From NCBI RefSeq assembly GCF_003205835.1, contig NZ_CP029773.1, positions 3,256,501-3,320,500 on the forward strand: a DNA stretch of 64,000 nucleotides, written 5' to 3'. Origin of the DNA: Stenotrophomonas maltophilia (lineage in GTDB: Bacteria > Pseudomonadota > Gammaproteobacteria > Xanthomonadales > Xanthomonadaceae). Both the position numbers and the translations under genes were made by a program. A model generated the notes under the pieces. The model had not been told where the DNA came from, did no database searches, and worked only from the letters and a program-made list of their open reading frames with translations. How positions within the stretch are numbered: position 1 is the stretch's first letter; every line of letters begins with the position of its first letter. Below are positions 26,752-35,329 of the stretch, in pieces.

Positions 26752-27456
26752 TCAGCCGCGCGCAGCCCACCACACACGCAGCAGCGTGCGTACCGGCGTG
26801 GCTTCGATCGGCTTGCCTGCCGCCTGCGCGGCCACACGGGCACGCGCCAGGCTGGACCACACGCGGCGCGGGCGCGGGCCGGGCACGCGGCTGCCCCAGC
26901 CCTTCAACAGATGCTGCGCCCAGCGCTGTGCGGCCGTGCTGGCATCACCGTCCAGCAGGCTGCGCGGCACACCGGCTACGCCGGCATCCTGCAGGCGCTG
27001 GGCCAGGGTCTGCAGCTGCACCGCACGGCCGGCGCCGGTGCGCGGCTTGTCCGCGAACAGGGCTGCCTCCACCGCAGCCACGGCTTCAGCGTAATGGGCC
27101 AGCGCGCGCTCGGCGCCGGCCGCATCCAGCGCGACCGTGCGCGCTTCAACCAGATCCGGCAGCGCTTCGGCCAGCTGCGCCCACGGCGCACGCACCGGCT
27201 CCAGCAGGCGGCCCAGCGGATGGCGCGAACGATGCGCGGCCCAGCTGCGCAGCTCCTCGCCCCACCATGCCAGCTTGGCGTCGGCCGGCAACGGGTCGCC
27301 GCTGGTGTTGAGCATGTCGTCGAATTCCTGCAGCAGCGCGAACCACGCCACCGCAAGCTCGCGTTGCGATTCGGCCACGAACGGGGCGGCCACCGACCAT
27401 TCCGGCCAACGGCTGCGCCACTTGTCGAGGAAACTGTCCAGCGCGGTACTGCTCAC
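26752..27456 (-). CDS. Phytoene/squalene synthase-like protein, probably non-catalytic
   Basis: 234-residue all-helical protein related to the phytoene/squalene synthase family. AWFALLQEFDDMLN matches the first aspartate-rich region, and the helix LQTLAQRLQDAGVAGVPRSLL occupies the place of the second region but lacks its DxxED acidic residues. It is also shorter than a full synthase, so terpene synthesis is doubtful. GTG start at 27456 follows TAAGGAAT, a good ribosome site, 11 bases after gph. Proteins of this sort commonly sit after ubiG/gph in xanthomonads; role unknown. Confidence 0.65.
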   Translation of the reverse strand: MSSTALDSFLDKWRSRWPEWSVAAPFVAESQRELAVAWFALLQEFDDMLNTSGDPLPADAKLAWWGEELRSWAAHRSRHPLGRLLEPVRAPWAQLAEALPDLVEARTVALDAAGAERALAHYAEAVAAVEAALFADKPRTGAGRAVQLQTLAQRLQDAGVAGVPRSLLDGDASTAAQRWAQHLLKGWGSRVPGPRPRRVWSSLARARVAAQAAGKPIEATPVRTLLRVWWAARG

Positions 27457-27467
27457 TACGTGATTCC

Positions 27468-28163
27468 TTACGGCTGGGCCGGGGCTGCCGGCCGGGTCGG
27501 CCAGAGACTGGCCAGTTGCAGAAGTTCGGCGTTCTCGACCAGCACGTCGGCCTGCCAGGCCAGCGGATCGTCGCTGTGCAGGCGGTAGCCCCACAGCGCC
27601 GCCACCGACGGCATGGCGGCGGCACGTGCCGCGATGATGTCGCGCTCGTCGTCGCCCACGTACACGCAGTCTTCGGCAGCGATGCCGATCGCCTGTGCGG
27701 CGTGCAGCAGCGGCAGCGGATGCGGCTTGCGTTCGGCCAGGCTGTCACCACCGACCAGCACCGCACAGCGCTGCTGCCAGCCGTGCTGCGGCAGGATCAA
27801 GCGCGCCAGGTATTCAGGCTTGTTGGTGACAATGCCCCACACTGTACCGGCGTCGTCCAACGCGGCGAGCATGCCGGCCACGCCATCGAACAGCACCGCG
27901 TGCTGGCCGATCAGTGCTTCGTAGCGCTGCAGGAATTCCGGGATCAGCGCGTCACGTGCGGCTACGTCCAGTTCCGGGAACGCAGCCGAGACCATCGCCC
28001 GCGAGCCCTTCGACACCACCGGGCGCAGCGCGGCCGGATCGATGGGTGCGCGGCCGCGCTCGGCCAGCATCGCGTCGCAGGTGGCGACGAAGTCCGGTGC
28101 ACTGTCCAGCAGCGTGCCATCCAGATCGAACAGCACCGCACGCGGGAAGCGGGCCGCGGTCAT
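27468..28163 (-). CDS. gph: Gph, phosphoglycolate phosphatase
   Basis: HAD-superfamily hydrolase of 231 residues that removes 2-phosphoglycolate, a by-product of DNA 3'-end repair. Motif [11 protein letters not shown] starts near residue 10, the TNKP motif II near 113, the conserved lysine in ERKPHPLPL near 142, and motif III GDDERD near 168. ATG at 28163 overlaps the ubiG stop by four bases (ATGA). HAD family substrates vary, so phosphoglycolate is a family-based call supported by the common ubiG-gph pairing. Confidence 0.88.
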   Translation of the reverse strand: MTAARFPRAVLFDLDGTLLDSAPDFVATCDAMLAERGRAPIDPAALRPVVSKGSRAMVSAAFPELDVAARDALIPEFLQRYEALIGQHAVLFDGVAGMLAALDDAGTVWGIVTNKPEYLARLILPQHGWQQRCAVLVGGDSLAERKPHPLPLLHAAQAIGIAAEDCVYVGDDERDIIAARAAAMPSVAALWGYRLHSDDPLAWQADVLVENAELLQLASLWPTRPAAPAQP

Positions 28164-28876
28164 GCCGGCTTGACCGCGTAGGCCAGGTAGTTGATGTCGG
28201 TACGGCTGCTCAGGCGCGCATGGTTGCGCCACGGCTCGTAGGCCATGCCACTGACATCCACCAGTTGCATGTCGGCCTCGCGCAGCCAGCGCGCCAGCTC
28301 GGCCGGCTTGATGAATTCCTGGTAGTGGTGCGTGCCCTTGGGCAGCAGCCGCGCCACGTACTCGGCGCCGACGATCGCCACCGCGAAGGCGGCGGCGGTG
28401 CGGTTGATGGTCGACAGGAACAGGTGACCGCCCGGCTTCAGCAGGCGCTTGCAGGCCTCGATGATCGCTCCCGGATCGGGCACGTGTTCGAGCATTTCCA
28501 TGCAGGTGACCACATCGAAGCTGCCCGGCTGCTCGGCGGCCAGATCTTCGGCAGCCTGCACCCGGTAATCGACCTTGGCGCCGCTTTCCAGCGCATGCAG
28601 GCGCGCGACCTTGACCAGTTCCGGGGCCAGGTCGATGGCGGTGACGTCAGCACCGGCCTGGGCCAGCGCTTCACTCAACAGACCGCCACCACAACCGATG
28701 TCGAGCACGCGCGCACCGCGCAGCGGCACGCGATCGGCCACGTACTGCAGGCGCACCGGGTTCAGCGCATGCAGCGGCTTCTGCGGGCCGTCAGCGTCCC
28801 ACCAGCGGTTGGCCAGCGCGGCGAACTTGTCCAGCTCGGCCTGATCGAAATTGGAGGAAGCGTGGGGGGCAGTCAT
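28160..28876 (-). CDS. ubiG: UbiG, ubiquinone O-methyltransferase
   Basis: Methylates the 2-octaprenyl-phenol and catechol intermediates of ubiquinone synthesis. The 238-residue class I methyltransferase has SAM motif [14 protein letters not shown], acidic AIDLAPE, and the UbiG signature near EMLEHVPDP plus the helical cap [13 protein letters not shown]. It is full length. The stop overlaps gph; the start follows mtaD by 24 bases, so mtaD-ubiG-gph is probably one transcript. Confidence 0.95.
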   Translation of the reverse strand: MTAPHASSNFDQAELDKFAALANRWWDADGPQKPLHALNPVRLQYVADRVPLRGARVLDIGCGGGLLSEALAQAGADVTAIDLAPELVKVARLHALESGAKVDYRVQAAEDLAAEQPGSFDVVTCMEMLEHVPDPGAIIEACKRLLKPGGHLFLSTINRTAAAFAVAIVGAEYVARLLPKGTHHYQEFIKPAELARWLREADMQLVDVSGMAYEPWRNHARLSSRTDINYLAYAVKPA

Positions 28877-28900
28877 GAGGGGTCCTTGCGGCGCCGGGGT

Positions 28901-30244
28901 TCAGGCGCGGATATGACGGATGCGCTCGCGCCACTGGCGCGCGTTGGCGATGATGCCCGGCAGGTCCATGCCGACCAGCTCGCGCTGCACCAGCTTCGGC
29001 TTGCCGGCAATCCAGACGTCGCTGACCTGCTGGCGGCCGGTGGCGTACACCAACTGCGACAGGACGTTGTGCAGCGGCTGGGTTTCCAGCGCGGACAGGT
29101 CGACGCAGACCAGGTCGGCCTGCTTGCCGACTTCGATGGAACCGATGCGGTCGCCGAAGCCCAGTGCGCGGGCGCCACCCAGGGTGGAGGCGCGCAGCGT
29201 GGTCGCCGCGTCGAGCGCGGTGGCATCGTCGGCCACGGCCTTGGCCAGGATCGCCGCGGTGCGGTTCTCGCTGAACATGTCCAGGTCGTTGTTGCTGGCG
29301 CAGCCATCGGTGCCGATCGCCAGGTTCACGCCGGCGCGCTGCAGGGCGCAGGCCGGGCAGAAACCGGAGGCCAGCTTCAGGTTCGATTCCGGGCAATGCA
29401 CCACGCTGACGCCACGTTCGGCGCACAGGTGGATTTCCGCATCGGTCAGCTGGGTCATGTGCACCGCGATCAAGCGGTCGTTGACCAGGCCGAGCCGATC
29501 CAGCCGCGCCAGCGGGCGCTGGCCGTGCAGCTTGATCGAATCGTTGATCTCCTGCGCGGTCTCGTGGGTATGCAGGTGCACCTGCATGTCGAGCTGGTCG
29601 GACAGCATCCGCACCCGCTCGAAGTTGGCATCGTTGACCGTGTACGGCGCATGCGGTGCGAACGCGGTGCCGATCAGCGGATCGGTGCGCCACTGGTCGT
29701 GCAGTTCACCGGCCTTGGCGAAGTATTCGTCGTCGGTCTTGGCCCAGGCGGTGGGGAAATCGATGATGACCGCGCCCACCAGTGCGCGGAAACCGTGCTT
29801 CTTGTAGACCGCGGCCTGCACGTCGCCGAAGAAGTAGTTCTCGTTGGCACAGGTGGTACCGCCGCGCAGCATCTCGGCGATGGCCAGGGTGGTGCCGTCG
29901 GCAACGAATTCGGGGCCGATCACCGCCGCTTCCACCGGCCAGATGTGCTGCTGCAGCCAGGTCATCAGCGGCAGGTCGTCGGCGACGCCACGCAGCAGCG
30001 TCATCGGGCTGTGCGTGTGCGCGTTGACCAGGCCCGGCATCAGCGCAGCCTCGGGGCGACTGACCACCTGGGTGGCGCGGAACCGCGCGCGCGCCTCGGC
30101 ACGCGGCAGGATGGCCACGATTTCACTGCCACGCACGGCAACGGCATGGTCTTCCAGCACCACCGCATGCGGCTCGATCGGAACGACATAACCGGCTTCG
30201 ATGAGCAGGTCGCAGGCTTCGGGGAGGTGCGGGCTATCGCTCAT
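28901..30244 (-). CDS. mtaD: MTA/SAH deaminase (TRZ/ATZ amidohydrolase)
   Basis: 447-residue amidohydrolase of the TRZ/ATZ group, predicted to deaminate 5'-methylthioadenosine or S-adenosylhomocysteine. Metal ligands are in NAHTHSP, APHAPYT, HTHET and GTDGCASNNDLDMF. This enzyme type in proteobacteria clears methylation by-products, which fits its place upstream of the SAM-dependent UbiG. Other members of the family act on guanine or triazines, so the exact substrate is inference. Confidence 0.85.
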   Translation of the reverse strand: MSDSPHLPEACDLLIEAGYVVPIEPHAVVLEDHAVAVRGSEIVAILPRAEARARFRATQVVSRPEAALMPGLVNAHTHSPMTLLRGVADDLPLMTWLQQHIWPVEAAVIGPEFVADGTTLAIAEMLRGGTTCANENYFFGDVQAAVYKKHGFRALVGAVIIDFPTAWAKTDDEYFAKAGELHDQWRTDPLIGTAFAPHAPYTVNDANFERVRMLSDQLDMQVHLHTHETAQEINDSIKLHGQRPLARLDRLGLVNDRLIAVHMTQLTDAEIHLCAERGVSVVHCPESNLKLASGFCPACALQRAGVNLAIGTDGCASNNDLDMFSENRTAAILAKAVADDATALDAATTLRASTLGGARALGFGDRIGSIEVGKQADLVCVDLSALETQPLHNVLSQLVYATGRQQVSDVWIAGKPKLVQRELVGMDLPGIIANARQWRERIRHIRA

Positions 30245-30345
30245 GCGGGCTCACTGGCTGGGGGTGGCGAGATACTTCTGGGGGACACGCCCCTGAGTCA
30301 GGGGCTGCCGCGAAGCGGCGGGGTCTGGAGACTCGTGAAGCGGGG

Positions 30346-30373
30346 CCCATGATCTGCCGAAGCAGATCATGGG
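30346..30373. repeat. Perfect 12-bp-arm palindrome
   Basis: CCCATGATCTGC (30346-30357), loop CGAA, then the exact complement to 30373. It lies between efp and mtaD on the efp-downstream side. No T-run follows on either strand. Confidence 0.7.
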
Positions 30374-30398
30374 AGCGCCAGCGCGAATGCGATGGCGC

Positions 30399-30423
30399 GT
30401 ACCCGGCCAGCGGCCGGCACTAC
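30399..30423. repeat. Single REP palindrome
   Basis: REP with core CCGGCCAGCGGCCGG ending CACTAC, 27 bases from the efp stop. The efp stop itself lies in a small hairpin, AAGGTT...AACCTT (30427-30451). Confidence 0.75.
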
Positions 30424-30449
30424 AGTAAGGTTGGCCTACGGCCTGAACC

Positions 30450-31016
30450 TTATTTGACGCGTGCGGAATATTCGCCCGAACGGGTGTCGACGCGGATCAC
30501 TTCGTCCTGGTTCACGAACAGCGGCACGCGGACCACGGCGCCGGTTTCCAGGGTGGCCGGCTTGCCGCCGCCGCCCGAGGTGTCGCCACGGACGCCCGGA
30601 TCGGTTTCGGTGATCTTCAGTTCAACGAAGTTCGGCGGCTGCACGAAGATCGGCTCACCGTTCCACAGGGTGACCACGCAGGACTCTTCGCCCTTCAGCC
30701 ACTTCTCGGCGCCGCCCATGCCGGCCTTGGTGGCCTGGACCTGCTCGAAGGATTCCGGGTCCATGAAGTGCCAGTACTCGCCGTCGCTGTACATGAAGTT
30801 CATGTCGGTATCGACGACGTCGGCTGCATCCAGCGAGTCGGTCGACTTCATGGTGACTTCCTGGGTACGGCCGTCCTTGATCAGGCGGTACTTCACGCGG
30901 GTGAAGGCCTGGCCCTTGCCCGGCTTGACGTATTCGGTGTCGATGATGACGGCCGGTTGGTTGTTGACCAGGATCTTCATCCCGTTCTTGACGTCGTTCA
31001 TGCCGTAGCTGGCCAT
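30450..31016 (-). CDS. efp: EF-P, elongation factor P
   Basis: Relieves ribosomes stalled at polyproline. The 188-residue protein has three beta domains and carries the modified lysine at residue 34 (PGKGQA), the site that EpmA/EpmB beta-lysylate in gammaproteobacteria. ATG at 31016 follows CAGGAG and gives the standard [12 protein letters not shown] start; the upstream in-frame ATG would lack a ribosome site. The lysine aminomutase that prepares the beta-lysine is encoded divergently next to it. Confidence 0.97.
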   Translation of the reverse strand: MASYGMNDVKNGMKILVNNQPAVIIDTEYVKPGKGQAFTRVKYRLIKDGRTQEVTMKSTDSLDAADVVDTDMNFMYSDGEYWHFMDPESFEQVQATKAGMGGAEKWLKGEESCVVTLWNGEPIFVQPPNFVELKITETDPGVRGDTSGGGGKPATLETGAVVRVPLFVNQDEVIRVDTRSGEYSARVK

Positions 31017-31035
31017 GCGTAAACTCCTGAGTGGC

Positions 31036-31105
31036 AAAAACGCCGCGGGTGCGGCGAGCCGTTAGAATGGAAAGCCCACCGGATGCCGGTGGGCGACTGT
31101 TTTTC
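31036..31105. promoter_or_regulatory. efp-epmB divergent spacer with two outward-facing hairpins
   Basis: Towards efp (minus): CGCCGC/GCGGCG stem (31041-31056) followed by five T. Towards epmB (plus): a 9-bp stem GCCCACCGG/CCGGTGGGC (31074-31094) followed by a five-T run at 31100-31104. Both resemble intrinsic terminators placed in 5' leaders. TAGAAT at 31063-31068 is a possible -10 for epmB. If transcription starts near there, the hairpins sit at the very 5' ends of the messages. Confidence 0.5.
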
Positions 31106-31112
31106 TGCCCCC

Positions 31113-32153
31113 ATGATAACCGCAGGCCCCCTCTCCATGCAGCTTTCCGCCTTCCCACGGCCCCAGTCGCCAGGTACGCCCGCGCGCTGGCAGCAGCTCT
31201 GGCGCCAGGCGCTGCGTGACCCGCACGCCCTGCTGGCCCGGCTGCAGCTGGACCCGGCCGCGCTGGGCGTCTCGGAGGCGGCCATGGCACAGTTCGCGCT
31301 GCGCGTACCGGAGGGCTTCGTGGCCCGCATGCGCCCCGGCGATGCGGCCGACCCGCTGCTGCGCCAAGTGCTGCCGATCGACGAGGAAATGCGCCCGGCA
31401 CCCGGGTTCAGCTTCGATGCGGTGGGTGATGGTGCCGCCAAGAAGGCCACCGGCGTCATCCAGAAGTACCGTGGCCGCGCCCTGCTGGTCGCCACCGGCA
31501 GCTGCGCGATCAACTGCCGCTACTGCTTCCGCCGCCACTTCGACTATGGCGCGGAAAACGCCGCCAAGGGCGGCTGGCAGGAGGCCGTAGCCGCCATCGC
31601 CGCTGACCCGGACATTGACGAAGTGATCCTGTCCGGCGGTGACCCGCTGTCACTGGCCACGCACAAGCTGGTGGAGCTGACCGACGCCCTGCGCGCGATT
31701 CCGCATCTCCGCCGCCTGCGCATCCATACCCGGCTGCCGATCGTGCTGCCGGAGCGCGTGGACGAGGAGCTGCTGGCCTGGCTGGGCAGCCTGCCGTGGC
31801 CGCTGGCGATCGTGGTCCATGCCAACCATGCCAACGAATTTGACGCCAGCGTGGACGCGGCAATGGGCCGCCTGCGCGGCGTCGGCGCCCAGCTTCTGAA
31901 TCAGGCCGTCCTGCTGCGCGGGGTCAACGACAGCGTGCAGGCCCTGCAGGACCTGAGCGAGCGCAGCTTCGCCGCCGGCGTGCTGCCCTACTACCTGCAC
32001 CAGCTGGACCGGGTCGAGGGCGTGGCCCACTTCGAAGTGGACGACAGCCAGGCCAAGGCGCTGATTGCCGGCCTGACCGCGCGCCTGTCCGGCTATCTGA
32101 TCCCGAAGCTGGTGCGCGAACTGCCCGGCGCCCCGAGCAAGCGCCCGGTGTAA
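31113..32153 (+). CDS. epmB: EpmB, EF-P lysine 2,3-aminomutase
   Basis: Radical-SAM, PLP-dependent enzyme that makes (R)-beta-lysine for EF-P. The product is 346 residues from this start. The cluster motif CAINCRYC (about residues 128-135) is followed by FRRHF, and SGGDPL (about 173-178) is a typical motif of the lysine-aminomutase family. The start at 31113 is chosen over an ORF start 10 codons earlier that lies in the leader hairpin; the ATG at 31137 is a further alternative. No epmA lies nearby in the window. Confidence 0.92.
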   Translation: MITAGPLSMQLSAFPRPQSPGTPARWQQLWRQALRDPHALLARLQLDPAALGVSEAAMAQFALRVPEGFVARMRPGDAADPLLRQVLPIDEEMRPAPGFSFDAVGDGAAKKATGVIQKYRGRALLVATGSCAINCRYCFRRHFDYGAENAAKGGWQEAVAAIAADPDIDEVILSGGDPLSLATHKLVELTDALRAIPHLRRLRIHTRLPIVLPERVDEELLAWLGSLPWPLAIVVHANHANEFDASVDAAMGRLRGVGAQLLNQAVLLRGVNDSVQALQDLSERSFAAGVLPYYLHQLDRVEGVAHFEVDDSQAKALIAGLTARLSGYLIPKLVRELPGAPSKRPV

Positions 32154-32154
32154 C

Positions 32155-32222
32155 AAAAAAGGGGACGGAGGGAATTAAGTCGCAAATGCACAAGCGACTT
32201 AATTCCCTCCGTCCCCTTTTTT
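32155..32222. terminator. 29-bp perfect hairpin between convergent genes
   Basis: Arms 32155-32183 and 32194-32222 are exact complements, with a 10-base loop. The outer ends are A6/T6, so it has T-runs on both strands and can terminate both epmB and the GGDEF/EVL gene. The stem core includes GGGGACGGAGGGAATTAAG, far longer than termination needs; it resembles the ends of REP-associated transposase elements seen in other genomes (inference). Confidence 0.8.
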
Positions 32223-32227
32223 GCCGG

Positions 32228-34354
32228 CTACAGACCCGACTCGATCATCCGTACCACTTCAGTGGCGGTCACAGGATGGCTCAGCCAATAGCCCTGGCCC
32301 AGATCGCAACCGCGCTGCGCCAGCAGCTCGAACTGCGCCTGCTGTTCGATGCCTTCGGCCACCACCGTGATGCCCAGCGCGTGGGCCATTGCGATGATCG
32401 CCGTGGTCAGGGCCAGGTCGTCGGGATCACGCTGCATGTCCGCAACAAAGCTCTTGTCGATCTTCACGCCGTCCACGGGCACCTGGCGCAGATGACTGAG
32501 CCCGGAGAAGCCGGTACCGAAATCGTCCAGCCACACCTTCACGCCGGTGCGGTGCAGCTTGTCCAGCAGCTGCGCGGCAACCATCTCGTCGCCGATCACG
32601 GCGGTTTCGGTCAGCTCCAGGTGCAGGCGCGACGCCGGCAGCCCGGACTCATGCAGGCATTGTGCGACCAGTGCCGGCAGTTCGCCGCCACGCAGCTGCC
32701 GCGGTGACACGTTGACCGACACGAACAGATCATCGCCGGCCGCCCCACGTGGCCACTGCGCGGCCTCCATGCAGGCCGCACGCAGCACCTTCGGGCCGAT
32801 GATCTCGATCAGCCCGCTCTGCTCGGCCACTTCGATGAACACCGACGGCGGAATCGTGCCCAGGGTGGGGTGCTGCCAGCGCAACAGCACTTCGACGCCG
32901 ATCATGCGGCGGTCACGCATGCGGAAGATCGGCTGGTAGGCAAGACGCAGCTCGCCACGCTCCCAGGCCCCGCGCAGCTCCTGTTCCATGTGCACGCGGC
33001 GCTCGACCGCATGGTCCATCGCCCGGCTGTAGTAGCGGTAGCAGTTCTTGCCGGCCATCTTCGCCTGGTACATGGCGATGTCGCCGTTCTTCAGCAGCGT
33101 GGTCGCATCGGCAGCATCGTCCGGGAACAGGGTCACGCCGATCGAGGTGCCAAGGAACAGTTCCCGGCCCTGCACCACCAGCGGCTTGCCCAGCTCGCGT
33201 ACCAGCACCTCGGCCAGCAGCCGTGCGTTGGCCGCCACGTCGCCATCTCCGACCAGGATCACGAACTCGTCGCCGCCGAAACGCGCCAGCAGGGCCTCGT
33301 CGCCCCCGGCCTCGGTGACCGCGCGCCCGATACGCTGGGCGAACTGCAGCAACGCCTCATCGCCGGCTTCATGGCCGAGGGTATCGTTGACCCGCTTGAA
33401 GTCGTCGATGTCGGCAAACAGCAGGCCCAACCGATGATTGGACGCGCGTGCGGCCATCAACCGGTGGTCAAGGGCCTCGCGGAACGCCAGTCGATTGGTC
33501 AACCCAGTCAATGCATCGGTATAGGCCATGCGCCGGACCTCGCGGTCGTGGCGGGCGATCGCATCGCGCATGCGGGCGAAGCCGCGCACCAGTTCGCCCA
33601 CCTCGTCATCGCGCGTGTTCTCGGCCAGCGGGGCCTGGTAGTCACCGGCTTCGATGCGCCGTGCGGCCGCGGCCAGGTCACGGATCGGTGCGACCAGGGT
33701 GCGCTGCACATACAGGATCACGGCCACACCGATCACCACCAGCAGACCCAGCATCAGCAGCAGCCAGCCCAGGTGGCGGCTGCCGGCCTGCTGCAGGCGT
33801 TCGCCCAGGGTCGCGTTGGCTGCCTGCTCGCGCTGCTGGACCTCATCCAGCGCCATGCCGACGCGGACGCCGCCAATGCGCTGGTTGCCGATCATGATCG
33901 GCATCGCGTTGTCGAGCACCTTCGGTGATTCCTGCACCACCAGCGCCTGTGCAGCGGCGGCCCTGGGTGCCAGCGGATCGGCCATGGGCTGGCCGAAACC
34001 GGATACCTCGATCGAGCCGTCATGCACCAGCCGGCCACGTTCGTCGAACACCAGCACATAACGCACTACCGGCTGTCGCGCGGTGCCGCGTACCAGCGCA
34101 CCGACCTGGTCCAGATCGCGGTAGTACAGGGGATTGGCCAGCGAATCGGACAACTCGCGCGCCATCGCTTCGCCACGGCTGCGCACGCTGCGGTCGAACA
34201 GTTCATGGATGACACCACCACTGAGGCTGCGCACCTCACCCTGCATGGCCGTCTGGCGCCCCAGCAGCACCGCCAGGATCGCCACCACCACCACCATTGC
34301 TCCGCCCATCGCCAGCAGGAACCGGGCCTGCATCCCCGAGCCGAGCCACTTCAT
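32228..34354 (-). CDS. Membrane GGDEF/EVL cyclic-di-GMP enzyme
   Basis: 708 residues. TM1 is about 11-32, a periplasmic domain about 33-196, TM2 about 197-217, HAMP about 218-272, GGDEF about 275-440 with RFGGDEF at 358-364, and an EAL-type domain about 460-700. The GGDEF motif is intact but the usual inhibitory RxxD site upstream is missing (Ala at the Asp position). The EAL motif reads EVL (488-490), a tolerated variant, and DDFGTGFSGLSHL and AEGIE are present, so phosphodiesterase activity is plausible. Start overlaps the PhnD-like gene by 4 bases. Confidence 0.93.
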   Translation of the reverse strand: MKWLGSGMQARFLLAMGGAMVVVVAILAVLLGRQTAMQGEVRSLSGGVIHELFDRSVRSRGEAMARELSDSLANPLYYRDLDQVGALVRGTARQPVVRYVLVFDERGRLVHDGSIEVSGFGQPMADPLAPRAAAAQALVVQESPKVLDNAMPIMIGNQRIGGVRVGMALDEVQQREQAANATLGERLQQAGSRHLGWLLLMLGLLVVIGVAVILYVQRTLVAPIRDLAAAARRIEAGDYQAPLAENTRDDEVGELVRGFARMRDAIARHDREVRRMAYTDALTGLTNRLAFREALDHRLMAARASNHRLGLLFADIDDFKRVNDTLGHEAGDEALLQFAQRIGRAVTEAGGDEALLARFGGDEFVILVGDGDVAANARLLAEVLVRELGKPLVVQGRELFLGTSIGVTLFPDDAADATTLLKNGDIAMYQAKMAGKNCYRYYSRAMDHAVERRVHMEQELRGAWERGELRLAYQPIFRMRDRRMIGVEVLLRWQHPTLGTIPPSVFIEVAEQSGLIEIIGPKVLRAACMEAAQWPRGAAGDDLFVSVNVSPRQLRGGELPALVAQCLHESGLPASRLHLELTETAVIGDEMVAAQLLDKLHRTGVKVWLDDFGTGFSGLSHLRQVPVDGVKIDKSFVADMQRDPDDLALTTAIIAMAHALGITVVAEGIEQQAQFELLAQRGCDLGQGYWLSHPVTATEVVRMIESGL

Positions 34355-35283
34355 TCCACTTCCATCCGCACGCGCGTCAATCCTTGTTTCAATTCATCCA
34401 ACCGCTGCTGCGCATGCGCATCGACGCGGTGGAAACCGGAAGTGCCAAAAAAACGATGCAACGCTCCCTGCGCCTGTGGATCACTGGCCGCCTGCAGCAG
34501 CACTTCCTGCAGGCGATCACGCACCCGCGGCTCGAGGTCGGCGCGGACCATCTCCACCGCACGCGGGTAGGGTTCGGTGCGCAGCAGCTCACGGAAGTCG
34601 CGGCGGAACGCAGCCGGCACCCGCCGCTCGTCATTCCAGTCCACGCTGCTCACCGCCCCCACATCGACCACGCCCTTGTGCACGAAGGTCGCGATGTTCA
34701 GCTCGCTGCGCGCAAACACATAGCCCACGCTGTCCCGCCCTGGCATGTCCCACGTACCCGCCAGGATCTGCGGCGACAACCCTTGCTGCAGCAGGGTCAT
34801 CACCGGCACCAGGTAGGCACTGGTGGACGCCGTGTTCTGCAGCGCCAGGCGGTGCCCGCGCAGATCCTGCACGCGCTGGATCGGGCTGTCGCTGCGCACG
34901 AAGAACACCGTCTGGTACTCGCGCACGCCATTGCGCTCGGTCAGCAGCAGGGGCCGTGCGCCACTGCGCTGGCCCAGCGCCACCGCCGTGCCCGACGTTT
35001 CCGTGACCCAGTCGACCCGCCCCCGCCGCAGATAGCTGGCCATCTGCTGTGGATCACGTGCCATCAGGATCCTCCCCTCCTTGATGCCAACGTCATGCAT
35101 GCGCGCCACCACGTAGTCCAGCAATGGCTGCAGCTGCTCGTAGTGCGCCTTGGGATCATCGCTGATCCGGCCCAGCACCAGCACCGGGTCCGGTGCCGCA
35201 CGCACCGTCCCGGCCAGCAGGACCATGGCCAGGCTCAGCAGTCCCCCCTGCATTGCCTTTCGCAGACCCGACACAGGCATCAT
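34351..35283 (-). CDS. PhnD-like periplasmic substrate-binding protein
   Basis: 310-residue exported protein of the phosphate/phosphonate-binding (PhnD) fold: signal peptide (about 1-29, ending VRA), then VLVLGRISDDPKAHYEQLQPLLDYV, the pattern DWVTETSGTAVAL, and QNTASTSAYLVPVM, the usual ligand-loop region. Two adjacent ATG codons (35283, 35280) are both possible. No ABC-transporter genes are nearby; instead it overlaps a membrane GGDEF/EVL gene by ATGA, so it probably delivers a periplasmic ligand signal to that sensor rather than serving transport. Confidence 0.82.
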   Translation of the reverse strand: MMPVSGLRKAMQGGLLSLAMVLLAGTVRAAPDPVLVLGRISDDPKAHYEQLQPLLDYVVARMHDVGIKEGRILMARDPQQMASYLRRGRVDWVTETSGTAVALGQRSGARPLLLTERNGVREYQTVFFVRSDSPIQRVQDLRGHRLALQNTASTSAYLVPVMTLLQQGLSPQILAGTWDMPGRDSVGYVFARSELNIATFVHKGVVDVGAVSSVDWNDERRVPAAFRRDFRELLRTEPYPRAVEMVRADLEPRVRDRLQEVLLQAASDPQAQGALHRFFGTSGFHRVDAHAQQRLDELKQGLTRVRMEVE

Positions 35284-35329
35284 CCCCCCTGGGTATCCGG
35301 ACAGACTACCCGAAAAAATGAGAACGTCG

